From: Flavobacteriaceae bacterium
GTDB lineage: Bacteria; Bacteroidota; Bacteroidia; Flavobacteriales; Flavobacteriaceae
Assembly (NCBI GenBank): GCA_021647405.1
Contig: JAKIUU010000014.1
Span: 1 to 60,081, forward strand
Length of the DNA stretch: 60,081 bases
Direction: 5' to 3'
Under the pieces are notes generated by a model. That model saw nothing but the letters and a program-made list of their open reading frames with translations, was not told where the DNA came from and ran no database searches. Positions 35,535 through 43,581 of this stretch are shown here, in pieces. Positions within the stretch are counted from its first letter, which is position 1; every line of letters begins with the position of its first letter. The position numbers were made by a program, and so were the translations under genes.

Positions 35535-36923
35535 TTATAAATGTATTACCTCATCATAAGCGGCGGCTACGGCTTCCATAACAGCTTCGCTCATGGTTGG
35601 ATGTGGGTGAATAGATTTTAAAATTTCGTGACCTGTTGTCTCTAATTTACGGGCTACTACAGCTTCAGCAATCATATCGGTTACACCGGCGCCAATTAAA
35701 TGACAGCCCAACCATTCGCCATATTTGGCATCAAAAATTACTTTTACAAATCCGTCTGGTGTACCTGCAGCTTGTGCTTTTCCGGAAGCCGAAAATGGGA
35801 ATTTTCCTATTTTTAAGGTGTAGCCTTGTTCTTTGGCTTTGGCTTCGGTTAAACCGACACTGGCAATTTCTGGCGAAGCATAAGTACAACCGGGCACATT
35901 GCCATAATCTACAGGTTCGGTATCTAATCCGGCTAATTTTTCAACACAGGTAATGCCTTCGGCTGAAGCCACATGCGCCAAAGCTGGGCCCGGCACCACA
36001 TCGCCAATAGCGAAATAACCCGGCATATTGGTTTGGTAGAAATCGTTTACCAAAATCTTATCACGATCTGTAGCAATACCCACATCTTCGAGGCCTATAT
36101 TTTCTATATTCGATTTAATACCCACGGCTGATAATACGATATCTGCTTCGAGTACCACTTCTCCTTTGGCTGTTTTTACTTTTGCCACAACGCCTTTTCC
36201 AGAGGTATCAACCGATTCTACCGAGGCATTTGTCATCACCTTAATACCCGATTTTTTAAAAGAACGCTCCAACTGTTTAGACACATCTACATCTTCTACA
36301 GGTACCATATTGGGTAAAAACTCTACCACAGTTACTTCGGTTCCCATGGTGTGATAAAAATAAGCAAACTCAACACCTATGGCACCAGAACCTACTACAA
36401 TCATTTTTTTGGGTTGTTTTGGCAAACTCATGGCTTCGCGATAGCCAATCACTTTTTTACCGTCTTGTGGTAAATTTGGGAGCTCTTTAGAACGTGCTCC
36501 TGTGGCAATAATGATATTTTTAGCCGTGTATTCTGTCACAGTGCCATCAGTAGCGGTAACATCAATTTTATGATTTGGTTTTATTTTGCCAAAACCGGCA
36601 ATAACATCAATCTTATTTTTTTTCATTAAAAATTGCACCCCTTTGCTCATGCCATCGGCTACATTGCGACTGCGTTTTACCACGGCCGAAAAATCTTTAT
36701 CAACCGACTCGGCTTTTAGGCCATAGGCCTCTACATGCTTTAAATAATTGTACACTTGTGCGCTTTTTAGCAAAGCTTTGGTAGGAATACACCCCCAATT
36801 TAAACAAATACCACCTAGATTTTCTTTTTCTATTACGGCCACTTTAAAACCCAATTGTGAGGCTCTAATAGCTGTAACATATCCGCCTGGGCCACTTCCT
36901 AATATAATTATATCGTAATTCAT
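35535..36923 (-). CDS. lpdA: Dihydrolipoyl dehydrogenase (E3)
   Basis: E3 re-oxidises dihydrolipoyl groups of 2-oxoacid dehydrogenase complexes with FAD and NAD+. The FAD-binding GSGPGGYVTAIRASQLG opens the protein. The redox disulfide is C40/C45 in GGICLNWGCIPTKAL, the NAD fold is VVGSGAIGVEFAYF, and the catalytic His-Glu pair lies in SIHPHPTMSEA. The length of 462 residues is standard. It stands alone, without E1/E2 genes, and is flanked by repeat-filled gaps on both sides. Confidence 0.97.
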   Translation of the reverse strand: MNYDIIILGSGPGGYVTAIRASQLGFKVAVIEKENLGGICLNWGCIPTKALLKSAQVYNYLKHVEAYGLKAESVDKDFSAVVKRSRNVADGMSKGVQFLMKKNKIDVIAGFGKIKPNHKIDVTATDGTVTEYTAKNIIIATGARSKELPNLPQDGKKVIGYREAMSLPKQPKKMIVVGSGAIGVEFAYFYHTMGTEVTVVEFLPNMVPVEDVDVSKQLERSFKKSGIKVMTNASVESVDTSGKGVVAKVKTAKGEVVLEADIVLSAVGIKSNIENIGLEDVGIATDRDKILVNDFYQTNMPGYFAIGDVVPGPALAHVASAEGITCVEKLAGLDTEPVDYGNVPGCTYASPEIASVGLTEAKAKEQGYTLKIGKFPFSASGKAQAAGTPDGFVKVIFDAKYGEWLGCHLIGAGVTDMIAEAVVARKLETTGHEILKSIHPHPTMSEAVMEAVAAAYDEVIHL

Positions 36924-36996
36924 ATCTTTAATTTTCTTATTTGTTTCTTAAAATGCAAAGTAAAGAAATATTTTGCTTGTGATTATAAAAAAGACA

Positions 36997-37110
36997 GCAA
37001 ATGAATTTTGAGTAGTTTCTTTTTCATTTTTTTGCTTCTCCAAAAAAACGAAACAAAAAAAGGCGCCTTTTTCGAGGTGTTTTTCATCATTACTGATGAA
37101 AACCGCAAAT
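36997..37110. repeat. Dispersed repeat A, copy 2
   Basis: Second copy of the 114-bp unit described at 35121-35234, in the same orientation on the other side of lpdA. Confidence 0.85.
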
Positions 37111-37126
37111 AAAAGGTATTAAACCT

Positions 37127-37174
37127 CAGGGTAGAACCCTGAACCCAATACAAAGAACCGACCCAGAGGGTCGG
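37127..37174. repeat. Twin AGA-loop hairpins
   Basis: Two short hairpins share the same loop: CAGGGT-AGA-ACCCTG at 37127-37141 and CCGACCC-AGA-GGGTCGG at 37158-37174. They lie in the gap between lpdA and the ABC permease and are GC-rich against an AT-rich background, as in REP-like elements. Confidence 0.5.
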
Positions 37175-37230
37175 GGTATTGGCCTACCCGGCCAAAAAGC
37201 GGGATTTGTTTACACTGGCGTAAAAGGTTT

Positions 37231-37550
37231 GAATGCTTACTTCAAACCAATAATGTCTTAACGAGGGCACGCCTTTGGCTTGGCCGTGGTTATCTCGCCA
37301 TGGTAGGCAGGCTTTTGAAGTAGGGTCACTTCTTTTCAAAAGATTGCCTACCCAAGGTAGGCCACGTCACTTCGTTCCTCGCAAAAACGTTCTTGCGGAA
37401 ATTACAAACGCAGTGTGCTGATTTGAAGCAATCTTTTCATAAAAATGAGATTGCTTCTTCATTTCGATTCGCTTCATTCATCGCAAAAACGTAACTTGTT
37501 GTTTTCTGTGCATAATTTGTTTGCTTACAAAAAGGCAAATAAAATTGAAG
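37231..37550. repeat. Dispersed repeats B and C, copies
   Basis: Contains repeat B copy 3 (aatgcttacttcaaaccaa, gtcttaacgagggca, CCATGGTAGGCAGG) followed from 37398 by repeat C (attacaaacgcagtgtgctg, then gcttcattcatcgcaaaaacg) and a tail shared with copy 1 (cttgttgttttctgtgcat). No gene is seen in this 642-bp gap. Confidence 0.7.
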
Positions 37551-37565
37551 AGGATTGGGGTTTAA

Positions 37566-38801
37566 CTAATTAAATTTAATGGCTTTAACAGGGCTTATTT
37601 TGGTGACTATAACAGAGGGTATTAAAAGCATAAATAAACAGAGTATTAAGGTTCCTGCATTTAACAAGAGTATTTGAAAAACATCAATATAAACAGGAAC
37701 TGATTTTACATAATACGTTTCTGGATTAAGGCTGATAAGCGCAAATTTTTGTTGTAGAAGCAACAAAGTAATCCCGATAAGGTTGCCCCAAAACAAGCCT
37801 TTTAAAATAAGATAAGCTGCATTGTACAAAAATATTTTCCGGATGCTCCAATTGGCATTTCCCAAGGCTTTTAAAATACCTATCATCTGTGTGCGTTCTA
37901 AAATTAACACCAATAAAGCTGTTATCATATTTATACCTGCTATTAAAATCATAATAACAATAATGATGGTTATGTTAAGATCAAATAAGCTTAACCATTC
38001 AAACAACGACGGGTATTTATCTATAATACTTTGCACATTTAAAGTGGAAGCCGTGTTGGCATAAACAGCCTTACTTATGTTTTTTAAATCGTTAAAATTG
38101 TACAATAAAATTTCGAAACCGCCCACTTTATCGGCCCCCCATTTGTTAATTTTTTGGAGGTGACGGATATCGCCAATAATATAATTTTTATCGAAATCAT
38201 TAAAGGCAGAGTTGTACAAGCCCACAATTTTTAAAACCCGCAGATTTGGCAATTTATTGGGATTGTTCTTTACAAATAGCAAATTGAATTTATCGCCTAG
38301 TTTTAAACCCAATCGGTTGGCAATGGTTGTAGAAATCAAGACATTGTTAGAAGGTCTTTCTTTTAAACTTAAAACACTGCCTTGGGTTATGTAATTGTTA
38401 AAATAGCGCCAATCATAATCGGTAGAAACACCTTTAAAAATAACCCCTTCGAAATCTTTTTTGGTTCTAATAATACCTGCTTTTGTGGCAAAAACATGTA
38501 CATTTTTAATGCCCGATACTTCTTTAAACTCAGGGTAGAAATCTTGTTTTAAGGCAATGGGATTGACCGTTATTTCGGAATTATTATTGTCGTAATTGGT
38601 TATTTGAATATGCCCTTGAAAGGCGGCCACCTTTTCTCTTATTTTGTGTTGTAAGCCCACACCTGTAGCTACCGAAATGAGCATTACAATAATGCCCAAG
38701 GCTATTGCGGTAATGGCAATTTTTATTATTGGCGCCGAAATGCTACTTTTACCTTGTTTTGAAAAGATGATGCGCTTGGCAATAAATAATTCGTAATTCA
38801 A
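37566..38801 (-). CDS. FtsX-like ABC permease, LolC/LolE type
   Basis: A 411-residue inner membrane protein with one N-terminal helix, a periplasmic MacB-type domain (about 45-260) and three C-terminal helices with the FtsX coupling region (ERTQMIGILKALGNANWSIR). This is the fold of LolC/LolE, which extract lipoproteins for LolA; a LolA-like gene lies at 29.2 kb. No LolD-type ATPase is adjacent. The start is TTG (minus strand 38801), and only 17 bases separate it from the divergent NamZ-like gene, so promoters must overlap the two coding regions. Confidence 0.88.
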   Translation of the reverse strand: MNYELFIAKRIIFSKQGKSSISAPIIKIAITAIALGIIVMLISVATGVGLQHKIREKVAAFQGHIQITNYDNNNSEITVNPIALKQDFYPEFKEVSGIKNVHVFATKAGIIRTKKDFEGVIFKGVSTDYDWRYFNNYITQGSVLSLKERPSNNVLISTTIANRLGLKLGDKFNLLFVKNNPNKLPNLRVLKIVGLYNSAFNDFDKNYIIGDIRHLQKINKWGADKVGGFEILLYNFNDLKNISKAVYANTASTLNVQSIIDKYPSLFEWLSLFDLNITIIIVIMILIAGINMITALLVLILERTQMIGILKALGNANWSIRKIFLYNAAYLILKGLFWGNLIGITLLLLQQKFALISLNPETYYVKSVPVYIDVFQILLLNAGTLILCLFMLLIPSVIVTKISPVKAIKFN

Positions 38802-38818
38802 TTTATAAAACTGTTTTA

Positions 38819-40054
38819 ATGTTCAAAAATACATATTTCTTTTTGGTTTTAATTGTCCTTTTAGGATTGATTTCCTGTAAAAATACAGTTCCAAGGCAAG
38901 ATAAAATTGTCCTTTCTGTAAATAATAACAAGCTAAAAATGAGTAAACCCATAGTTGTTGGCGCCAATAGGTTAAAAGCTTACCTCCCACTTATAAAAGA
39001 TAAAAGGGTGGCTGTAGTTGCCAATCAGACAAGTGTTATTTTTAAAAAGGACAAAACCCACACCCATTTGGTAGATTCGTTGCTGCGCTTGCAAGTCAAC
39101 GTTATTAAAGTATTTTCGCCCGAACACGGTTTTCGCGGTCAAGCCGATGCTGGCGAACACGTTGCCAATGGCATTGATATTTCTACAGGCTTAGCCCTTA
39201 TTTCGCTTTACGGAAAAAACAAAAAGCCAACAGCAGCACAGTTAAAAAATATTGACATCGTTATCTTTGACATACAAGATGTGGGCGTGCGTTTTTACAC
39301 CTATATATCTACCTTGCATTATGTGATGGAGGCTTGCGCCGAAGCCCATATTCCTGTTATTGTTTTAGACCGCCCCAATCCGAATGCGCATTATATTGAT
39401 GGGCCTGTTTTAGAACCTTTACATAAAAGTTTTGTAGGCATGCACCCTGTGCCCTTGGTTTATGGGATGACCATTGGCGAATATGCCCAAATGATAAATG
39501 GCGAAAATTGGCTAAAAAATGGTGTGAAATGTGATTTAAAAGTTATTGATTTAAAGAATTATAGCCATAAAACTTTTTACACGTTGCCTATAAAACCGTC
39601 GCCCAATTTACCCAATGCCAAAGCGGTAAATTTGTATCCCAGTTTGGCATTGTTTGAAGGTACTGTAATAAGCTGTGGGCGCGGTACCGAAATGCAGTTT
39701 CAGATATTTGGGGCGCCTTTTTTACCAAACAAAAAATATGATTTTGGCTTTACCCCACAGTCTAATTTTGGGGCTAAATATCCAAAATTTAAAGGCCTCT
39801 TTTGTAATGGTTTGGACCTGCGAAAAACCGATACATTAAACCAACTCAATTTAAAATGGCTTATAGATGCTTATAAAAGCACGAAAAATAAATCGCAATT
39901 TTTTAATAAATTCTTTACAAAATTGGCCGGCACAAAAAAATTACAACAACAAATTGAGCAAGGTCTTTCTGAAAAGCATATTAAAAAAAAGGGGCAAAAA
40001 GATTTAGAGGCTTTTAAAAAAATACGTGCCCATTATTTAATTTATAAAGAATAG
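38819..40054 (+). CDS. DUF1343 lipoprotein, NamZ-like exo-N-acetylmuramidase
   Basis: A 411-residue lipoprotein (LIVLLGLISCKN, lipobox LISC) of the DUF1343/YbbC family. Family members characterised in Bacillus and Tannerella (NamZ) remove terminal MurNAc from peptidoglycan fragments. Conserved blocks include VVANQTSVIF, FSPEHGFRGQADAGEHV, FDIQDVGVRFYTYISTLHYV, RPNPNAHYIDGPVLEP, and VSCGRGTEMQF-type text (here ISCGRGTEMQFQIFG). It probably acts in the periplasm on wall turnover products. Confidence 0.88.
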   Translation: MFKNTYFFLVLIVLLGLISCKNTVPRQDKIVLSVNNNKLKMSKPIVVGANRLKAYLPLIKDKRVAVVANQTSVIFKKDKTHTHLVDSLLRLQVNVIKVFSPEHGFRGQADAGEHVANGIDISTGLALISLYGKNKKPTAAQLKNIDIVIFDIQDVGVRFYTYISTLHYVMEACAEAHIPVIVLDRPNPNAHYIDGPVLEPLHKSFVGMHPVPLVYGMTIGEYAQMINGENWLKNGVKCDLKVIDLKNYSHKTFYTLPIKPSPNLPNAKAVNLYPSLALFEGTVISCGRGTEMQFQIFGAPFLPNKKYDFGFTPQSNFGAKYPKFKGLFCNGLDLRKTDTLNQLNLKWLIDAYKSTKNKSQFFNKFFTKLAGTKKLQQQIEQGLSEKHIKKKGQKDLEAFKKIRAHYLIYKE

Positions 40055-40400
40055 CTCCTTGCTTTGTTATGCTGTAGGTATTTTTAGATCTTGGTAAAGT
40101 AGGTTGCAAGATTCCTGAATTATAAACGTAGTGTGCTAATTTAGAATAATATTTTCTTAAAAATGAGTTTGCTTCTTCATTTCGCTTTGCTTCATTCATC
40201 GCAATGACGTTCTTATTATTTTTTAGTATTCAATTTATTCTCTTACATCGAAATCAAGGTTATGAGGTTTATTTGGTTTTAGTGGTTGGTAAATAATTAT
40301 GTGTTTTTAATACATAAGTGGTTTATTTTTAGTTGATAACTATTTTTTATGGCATCATTTTTTTTACTAAGTTTGGGTATCCTTTTAAATTCTTTTTGTT
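40055..40400. other. 346-bp gap with repeat C copy and integrase promoter
   Basis: Holds a second copy of repeat C at about 40118-40220 (ataaacgtagtgtgctaatt, then gcttcattcatcgcaatgacg) and, further on, an A/T-rich leader with a perfect -7 box at 40368. No gene is seen. Confidence 0.6.
40368..40375 (+). promoter_or_regulatory. -7 promoter element of integrase
   Basis: TAAGTTTG matches TAnnTTTG, 26 bases before the TTG start of the recombinase. It gives a short leader and supports that start. Confidence 0.5.
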
Positions 40401-41597
40401 TTGAAAGCTGTTTCTGATAAAATTAGCGTCACTTTAAAGAAGGTGGTTCACAAAAAATCGCTCAGGTTGTTGTTGTATTTTAAATATGACGATGTTATTT
40501 TAAAATTGATTCGTTCTCTTAGTGGGGCTACTTGGAGTCGTACTTTACGTTGTTGGCATTTGCCTTTTACGGATGACAATCTCCGCAAGGTTAAACATGT
40601 TTTGGGTCCTAAAGTTAACTTGGTAATTGACAATAGTGTTAAAGACAACAGCATTGTTCTTAAAAATGTATTGCCTAAAAAACAGGTTTTAACCGCGACT
40701 CAAAAAGATTTTATTAAGGCCTATAAAAAATACCTTTACGGATTGCGTTTGAGCGACAGCACGGTACATACTTACAGCAGTTTTGTAATGGATTTTGTAA
40801 GTTATAATACCGATAAGGCTTTGTCCGATTTAACCAATAGGGATGTAGAAAAATTTGTAGAAGACGTGGTGGTTGTGCGATCGCTTTCAATAAGTACACA
40901 CCGGCAAATTGTGAGTGCGCTTAAGCATTTTGCGGCTTTTGTACCCGATTGTAAAATTGAGGGTTTGGCTTTAAAGCGTCCTTATAAGAGTACCATTTTG
41001 CCCACTGTTTTAAGCAAAGAAGAGGTGATAGATTTGTTGCGTTATACGCGCAATTTAAAGCACCGTGCGGTGTTGGCATTAATTTATTCGGCCGGATTGC
41101 GTATTAGTGAGTTGTTGTCTTTAAAATTAGAAGCTATAGATATAGACAGGCGTCAGGTAATTGTACGCAACAGCAAGCACAGAAAAGACAGGCATGTTAT
41201 TTTGGCTCAGAGTTTTTTGCCATTGCTAAACAATTATTTACAGACCTATAATCCGCAGGTTTATTTTGTTGAGGGCAAAACGGGTAAGCCTTATGCGGCC
41301 GAGAGTATCAGAGGTTTTTTAAGGCGCAGTTGTAAATTGGCCGGTATTACAAAAAGGGTAACGCCCCATACATTGCGACATAGTTATGCCACGCATTTAT
41401 TAGAAAACGGTACTGATATTAGGTATATACAAGAACTGTTGGGTCATGCGCGTCCGGAGACAACGATGATTTACACGCATGTAAGTAAAATGGATTTGCT
41501 GCGTATAGAGAGTCCGTTAGATGTGGCATTAAAAGACATAATGAAAGCGGATAAAAACGATAAAAAAGTTTTGTTATCCCGTAATTTAAACCGATAA
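40401..41597 (+). CDS. Tyrosine recombinase, integron-integrase-like
   Basis: A 398-residue site-specific recombinase. Residues 1-90 form an extra N-terminal domain (LLLYFKYDDVILKLIRSLSG, then ATWSRTLRCWHLPF), 95-185 a SAM-like core-binding domain, and 200-360 the catalytic domain. All catalytic residues are visible: R234 (AGLRISELL), K259, H323 and R326 (HTLRHSYATH), H349 (ELLGHA) and Y358 (TTMIYTHV). The end TTMIYTHV...IESPLD closely resembles integron integrases, which end TTMIYTHV...VRSPLD. The IntI-specific insert near patch III (ALxxKYPxA...VFP) is absent: only about 60 residues lie between K259 and H323. The start is TTG. It directly precedes an array of ten attC-like sites in the same orientation, so it is the probable cassette recombinase. 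Confidence 0.92.
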   Translation: MKAVSDKISVTLKKVVHKKSLRLLLYFKYDDVILKLIRSLSGATWSRTLRCWHLPFTDDNLRKVKHVLGPKVNLVIDNSVKDNSIVLKNVLPKKQVLTATQKDFIKAYKKYLYGLRLSDSTVHTYSSFVMDFVSYNTDKALSDLTNRDVEKFVEDVVVVRSLSISTHRQIVSALKHFAAFVPDCKIEGLALKRPYKSTILPTVLSKEEVIDLLRYTRNLKHRAVLALIYSAGLRISELLSLKLEAIDIDRRQVIVRNSKHRKDRHVILAQSFLPLLNNYLQTYNPQVYFVEGKTGKPYAAESIRGFLRRSCKLAGITKRVTPHTLRHSYATHLLENGTDIRYIQELLGHARPETTMIYTHVSKMDLLRIESPLDVALKDIMKADKNDKKVLLSRNLNR

Positions 41598-41631
41598 TTG
41601 GTTATATTTGTTGGATTATAACAAGTTAACC
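41598..41631 (+). other. Candidate attI (primary insertion site)
   Basis: The bases right after the integrase stop contain the inverted repeat GTTATA/TATAAC followed by AACAA and the core GTTAACC (41625-41631), where the first cassette begins. Unlike every attC-like site it lacks the ACCGTT context and the palindromic arms, as expected for an attI. Assignment rests on position and the cassette-end match only. Confidence 0.5.
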
Positions 41632-42156
41632 ACAATAGGGCAAAACAGCGGATATAGTTGTATTTGAATAAGTTGGGAAACATTCAAAATAAGTTCTTTT
41701 AATTTAATTAGGTGAATGAAATCCTTTTTTGGGAACTAAACGCAACAAGTTTTTAGTTTTTTAACCAGCCGAAATCTAAGTTGAAAAATGTGATGTTTAA
41801 AGGAAAAATCCGCTAGCGTTCTGCCTCGTTCTAATCCAAAAAAGGCGCAGGTTAAATACCTCATCTACCAACCTAAATGCACTAGGTTTGGGTTTATATT
41901 TTTAATGTGAATCGCTGCCTGAATGTTGAAAGGATTGTTTATTAACTTATCGCTTGCATTCTGCCTCGGTTGGTTTTGGTGTAGTTCCATAATATTAGGT
42001 TTTTGCCCAATATTAGGTGTTGCCCTACTATGGCTAACAATGTATATAAAAAATTGCTAATAAATAACTAATTGTAAGTTTTGTACAAATAATTTAATAC
42101 ATTTATAAGCGGAAAAATGAGGCGTTTAAAATACGCAACTTTCCATATACAGAACC
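41625..42156 (+). mobile_element. Cassette 1, no evident gene
   Basis: 532 bp. It opens GTTAACCACAATAGGG and its attC begins after CCCTACTATGGCTAAC, an inverted match of 13 of 16 with only transitions. No ORF over about 60 codons and no clear RNA structure is seen. It may hold a decayed cassette. Confidence 0.6.
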
Positions 42157-42163
42157 GTTACAG
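42032..42163 (+). repeat. attC-like site 1
   Basis: 132 bp, GGCTAAC to GTTACAG. Arms AACAATGTATATAA and TTCCATATACAGAACCGTT pair through GTATAT/ATATAC with AAC/GTT at the outer ends. It belongs to the common site family shared with sites 3, 5, 6 and 9. Confidence 0.8.
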
Positions 42164-42169
42164 GTAATA

Positions 42170-42850
42170 CTACAAAACAGTTTCAAATAAACTACCTTGT
42201 TTTACATCACTCTGCCTTTTAATATTAAATACTGTCATTAAAATTGTTTTACCAGCTTCAAAATCTACTAAATTCCTGCAAACTTTATCTTTTCTTTGCT
42301 TTCCTTTATATTCTGAAACATCAATTTCGTGAAACTTCTCCAATAATTTAACTTCGCCTTTTACCGAACTTCCTACTAATCCTTTACCCTCTTTCCTTTC
42401 TCCTAAATCAGATGGTAAATTAAAATTAGTCCAATATAAATGCCTACCTCTTTTTTTAGCAGGGATTAAAGGCTCATAAAATGGTATCACATTTTCAACG
42501 CAATATTTACCCTCAAAATAATTATCTAAAAATAATATTTCTTGATACAATTTCATATCTGGGTACATAGGTATTAATGTATCCCTATTTTTTTGGCTTA
42601 TTCTTACCCTACTATGTGTCGGACAAGGTGGAGAACTCCATATAAAATCAAATTCTTTGTAATGGTCGAGCAGATATTGGTGTGCATCTGCAACTATTAC
42701 CTTATCATTTGGAAATCTTTTTTGATACAATTTAGCAAGTTCTTCATCTAATTCAATAGCAGTAACTTCTATATTATCATTTACTTCATCCCATTTATAT
42801 CTGTTTCCTCCCAAACAAGCGTATAAATTTAATATTTTGTATTTCTTCAT
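42170..42850 (-). CDS. DNA (cytosine-5) methyltransferase-like protein
   Basis: A 226-residue SAM-dependent methyltransferase. The SAM site is an unusual LNLYACLGGNRYKW in place of FxGxGG. Motif IV is SSPPCPTHS with the nucleophile C76 (PPC), and motif VI is VENVIPFY (ENV at 119-121). It lacks a long target-recognition domain, like small phage-type cytosine methylases. There is no restriction partner beside it, so it may mark DNA as an orphan. It is the only cassette gene on the minus strand: it starts near the attC end of cassette 2 and reads against the array, so it needs its own promoter. Confidence 0.85.
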   Translation of the reverse strand: MKKYKILNLYACLGGNRYKWDEVNDNIEVTAIELDEELAKLYQKRFPNDKVIVADAHQYLLDHYKEFDFIWSSPPCPTHSRVRISQKNRDTLIPMYPDMKLYQEILFLDNYFEGKYCVENVIPFYEPLIPAKKRGRHLYWTNFNLPSDLGERKEGKGLVGSSVKGEVKLLEKFHEIDVSEYKGKQRKDKVCRNLVDFEAGKTILMTVFNIKRQSDVKQGSLFETVL

Positions 42851-42878
42851 TATTTCGTTTTTAATTAAACCGTACTAC

Positions 42879-42942
42879 CTGTAACACTGTATAAAATGCA
42901 GTTTGTGAAAAACAAACCGACATCTTATACTCACCGTTGCCA
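42879..42942 (+). repeat. attC-like site 2 (short form)
   Basis: 64 bp, CTGTAAC to GTTGCCA. It folds neatly: GTATAA/TTATAC, ATG/CAT, and an apical GTTTGT-GAAAA-ACAAAC stem. Size and fold match classical integron attC sites. The cassette start GTTACAGG pairs with CCTGTAAC at 42878-42885. Confidence 0.8.
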
Positions 42943-43556
42943 TTCATTGGAAAATTGTGCTCAAATTGAAAAAAGTTCTTTAAAATAAACCGTTAAATTA
43001 GGCGGAAAGATTCTCGAAATTTTGCCTGTATGAAATGAAAATCAAAGTGAAAAAACCTCTAATTTAAACTTGAAAAATCTGAAAAAATTAAAGGTTTAAA
43101 ACAATGTTCTGAGGATTTTCTAAGAAGTGAATAATTGTAACTAGCTGAGAAACTTTTTTTCATTTTGCTCTCATTGAAAAATTGTTACAAGGTTTAATAA
43201 TTGAAAAGAAAAAGAATCGTTTTTATTGAAAGATTATAACTAAACGAGACACAGCTCAAAGGAATTTTACTCCTTTGAAAAATCCAGATTAACCGAGAAA
43301 AAGTTAGCTTCGGAATTTTTAGCATTCAAACTCCACAAGCGAAGATTTGTACAAACTGTGAATAATCCCTTTTTGATTTTTACAATTATTGAATATTCTG
43401 TACAAAATGAAGAAAATTAGACCAACGAAATGGCAACACCGTATATAAAAAATTGCTTAAAATCAGTTAATTGAAAATTTTGTACAAATAATTTTATTAC
43501 ATTTAACATCGGAAAAAGAAGCGGTTAAAAATACGCAACTTTCCATATACAAATCC
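42936..43556 (+). mobile_element. Cassette 3, ORF-less family member
   Basis: 621 bp, identical throughout to cassette 6 (45032-45652) by direct comparison. It has no ORF of note on either strand. Conserved features with cassettes 5 and 9 are a CAAAGGA-ATTTTAC-TCCTTTG hairpin (perfect here), an AAACCT...AGGTTT stem, and a cttcgg...cgaag pair. It ends ATGGCAAC, the inverse of its start GTTGCCAT. Confidence 0.8.
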
Positions 43557-43563
43557 GTTGTGT
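43431..43563 (+). repeat. attC-like site 3
   Basis: 133 bp, TGGCAAC to GTTGTGT. Arms ACACCGTATATAAAAAATTGC and GCAACTTTCCATATACAAATCC pair through GTATAT and TTGC; the apex contains TTTTGTACAAA. Identical to site 6 apart from the last bases of the core. Confidence 0.85.
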
Positions 43564-43581
43564 GTAAGTAAAAAATTTAAG

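Noticed and set aside
40401..41597. Chromosomal XerC/XerD
   Set aside because: The extra N-terminal domain, IntI-like C-terminus and adjacency to cassette sites argue against the dimer-resolution recombinase.
43440..43515. Outward promoter inside the common attC-like sites (TTTTG...TACATTTA)
   Set aside because: The spacing is only 15 bases and the last G of TAnnTTTG is missing; too weak to list.
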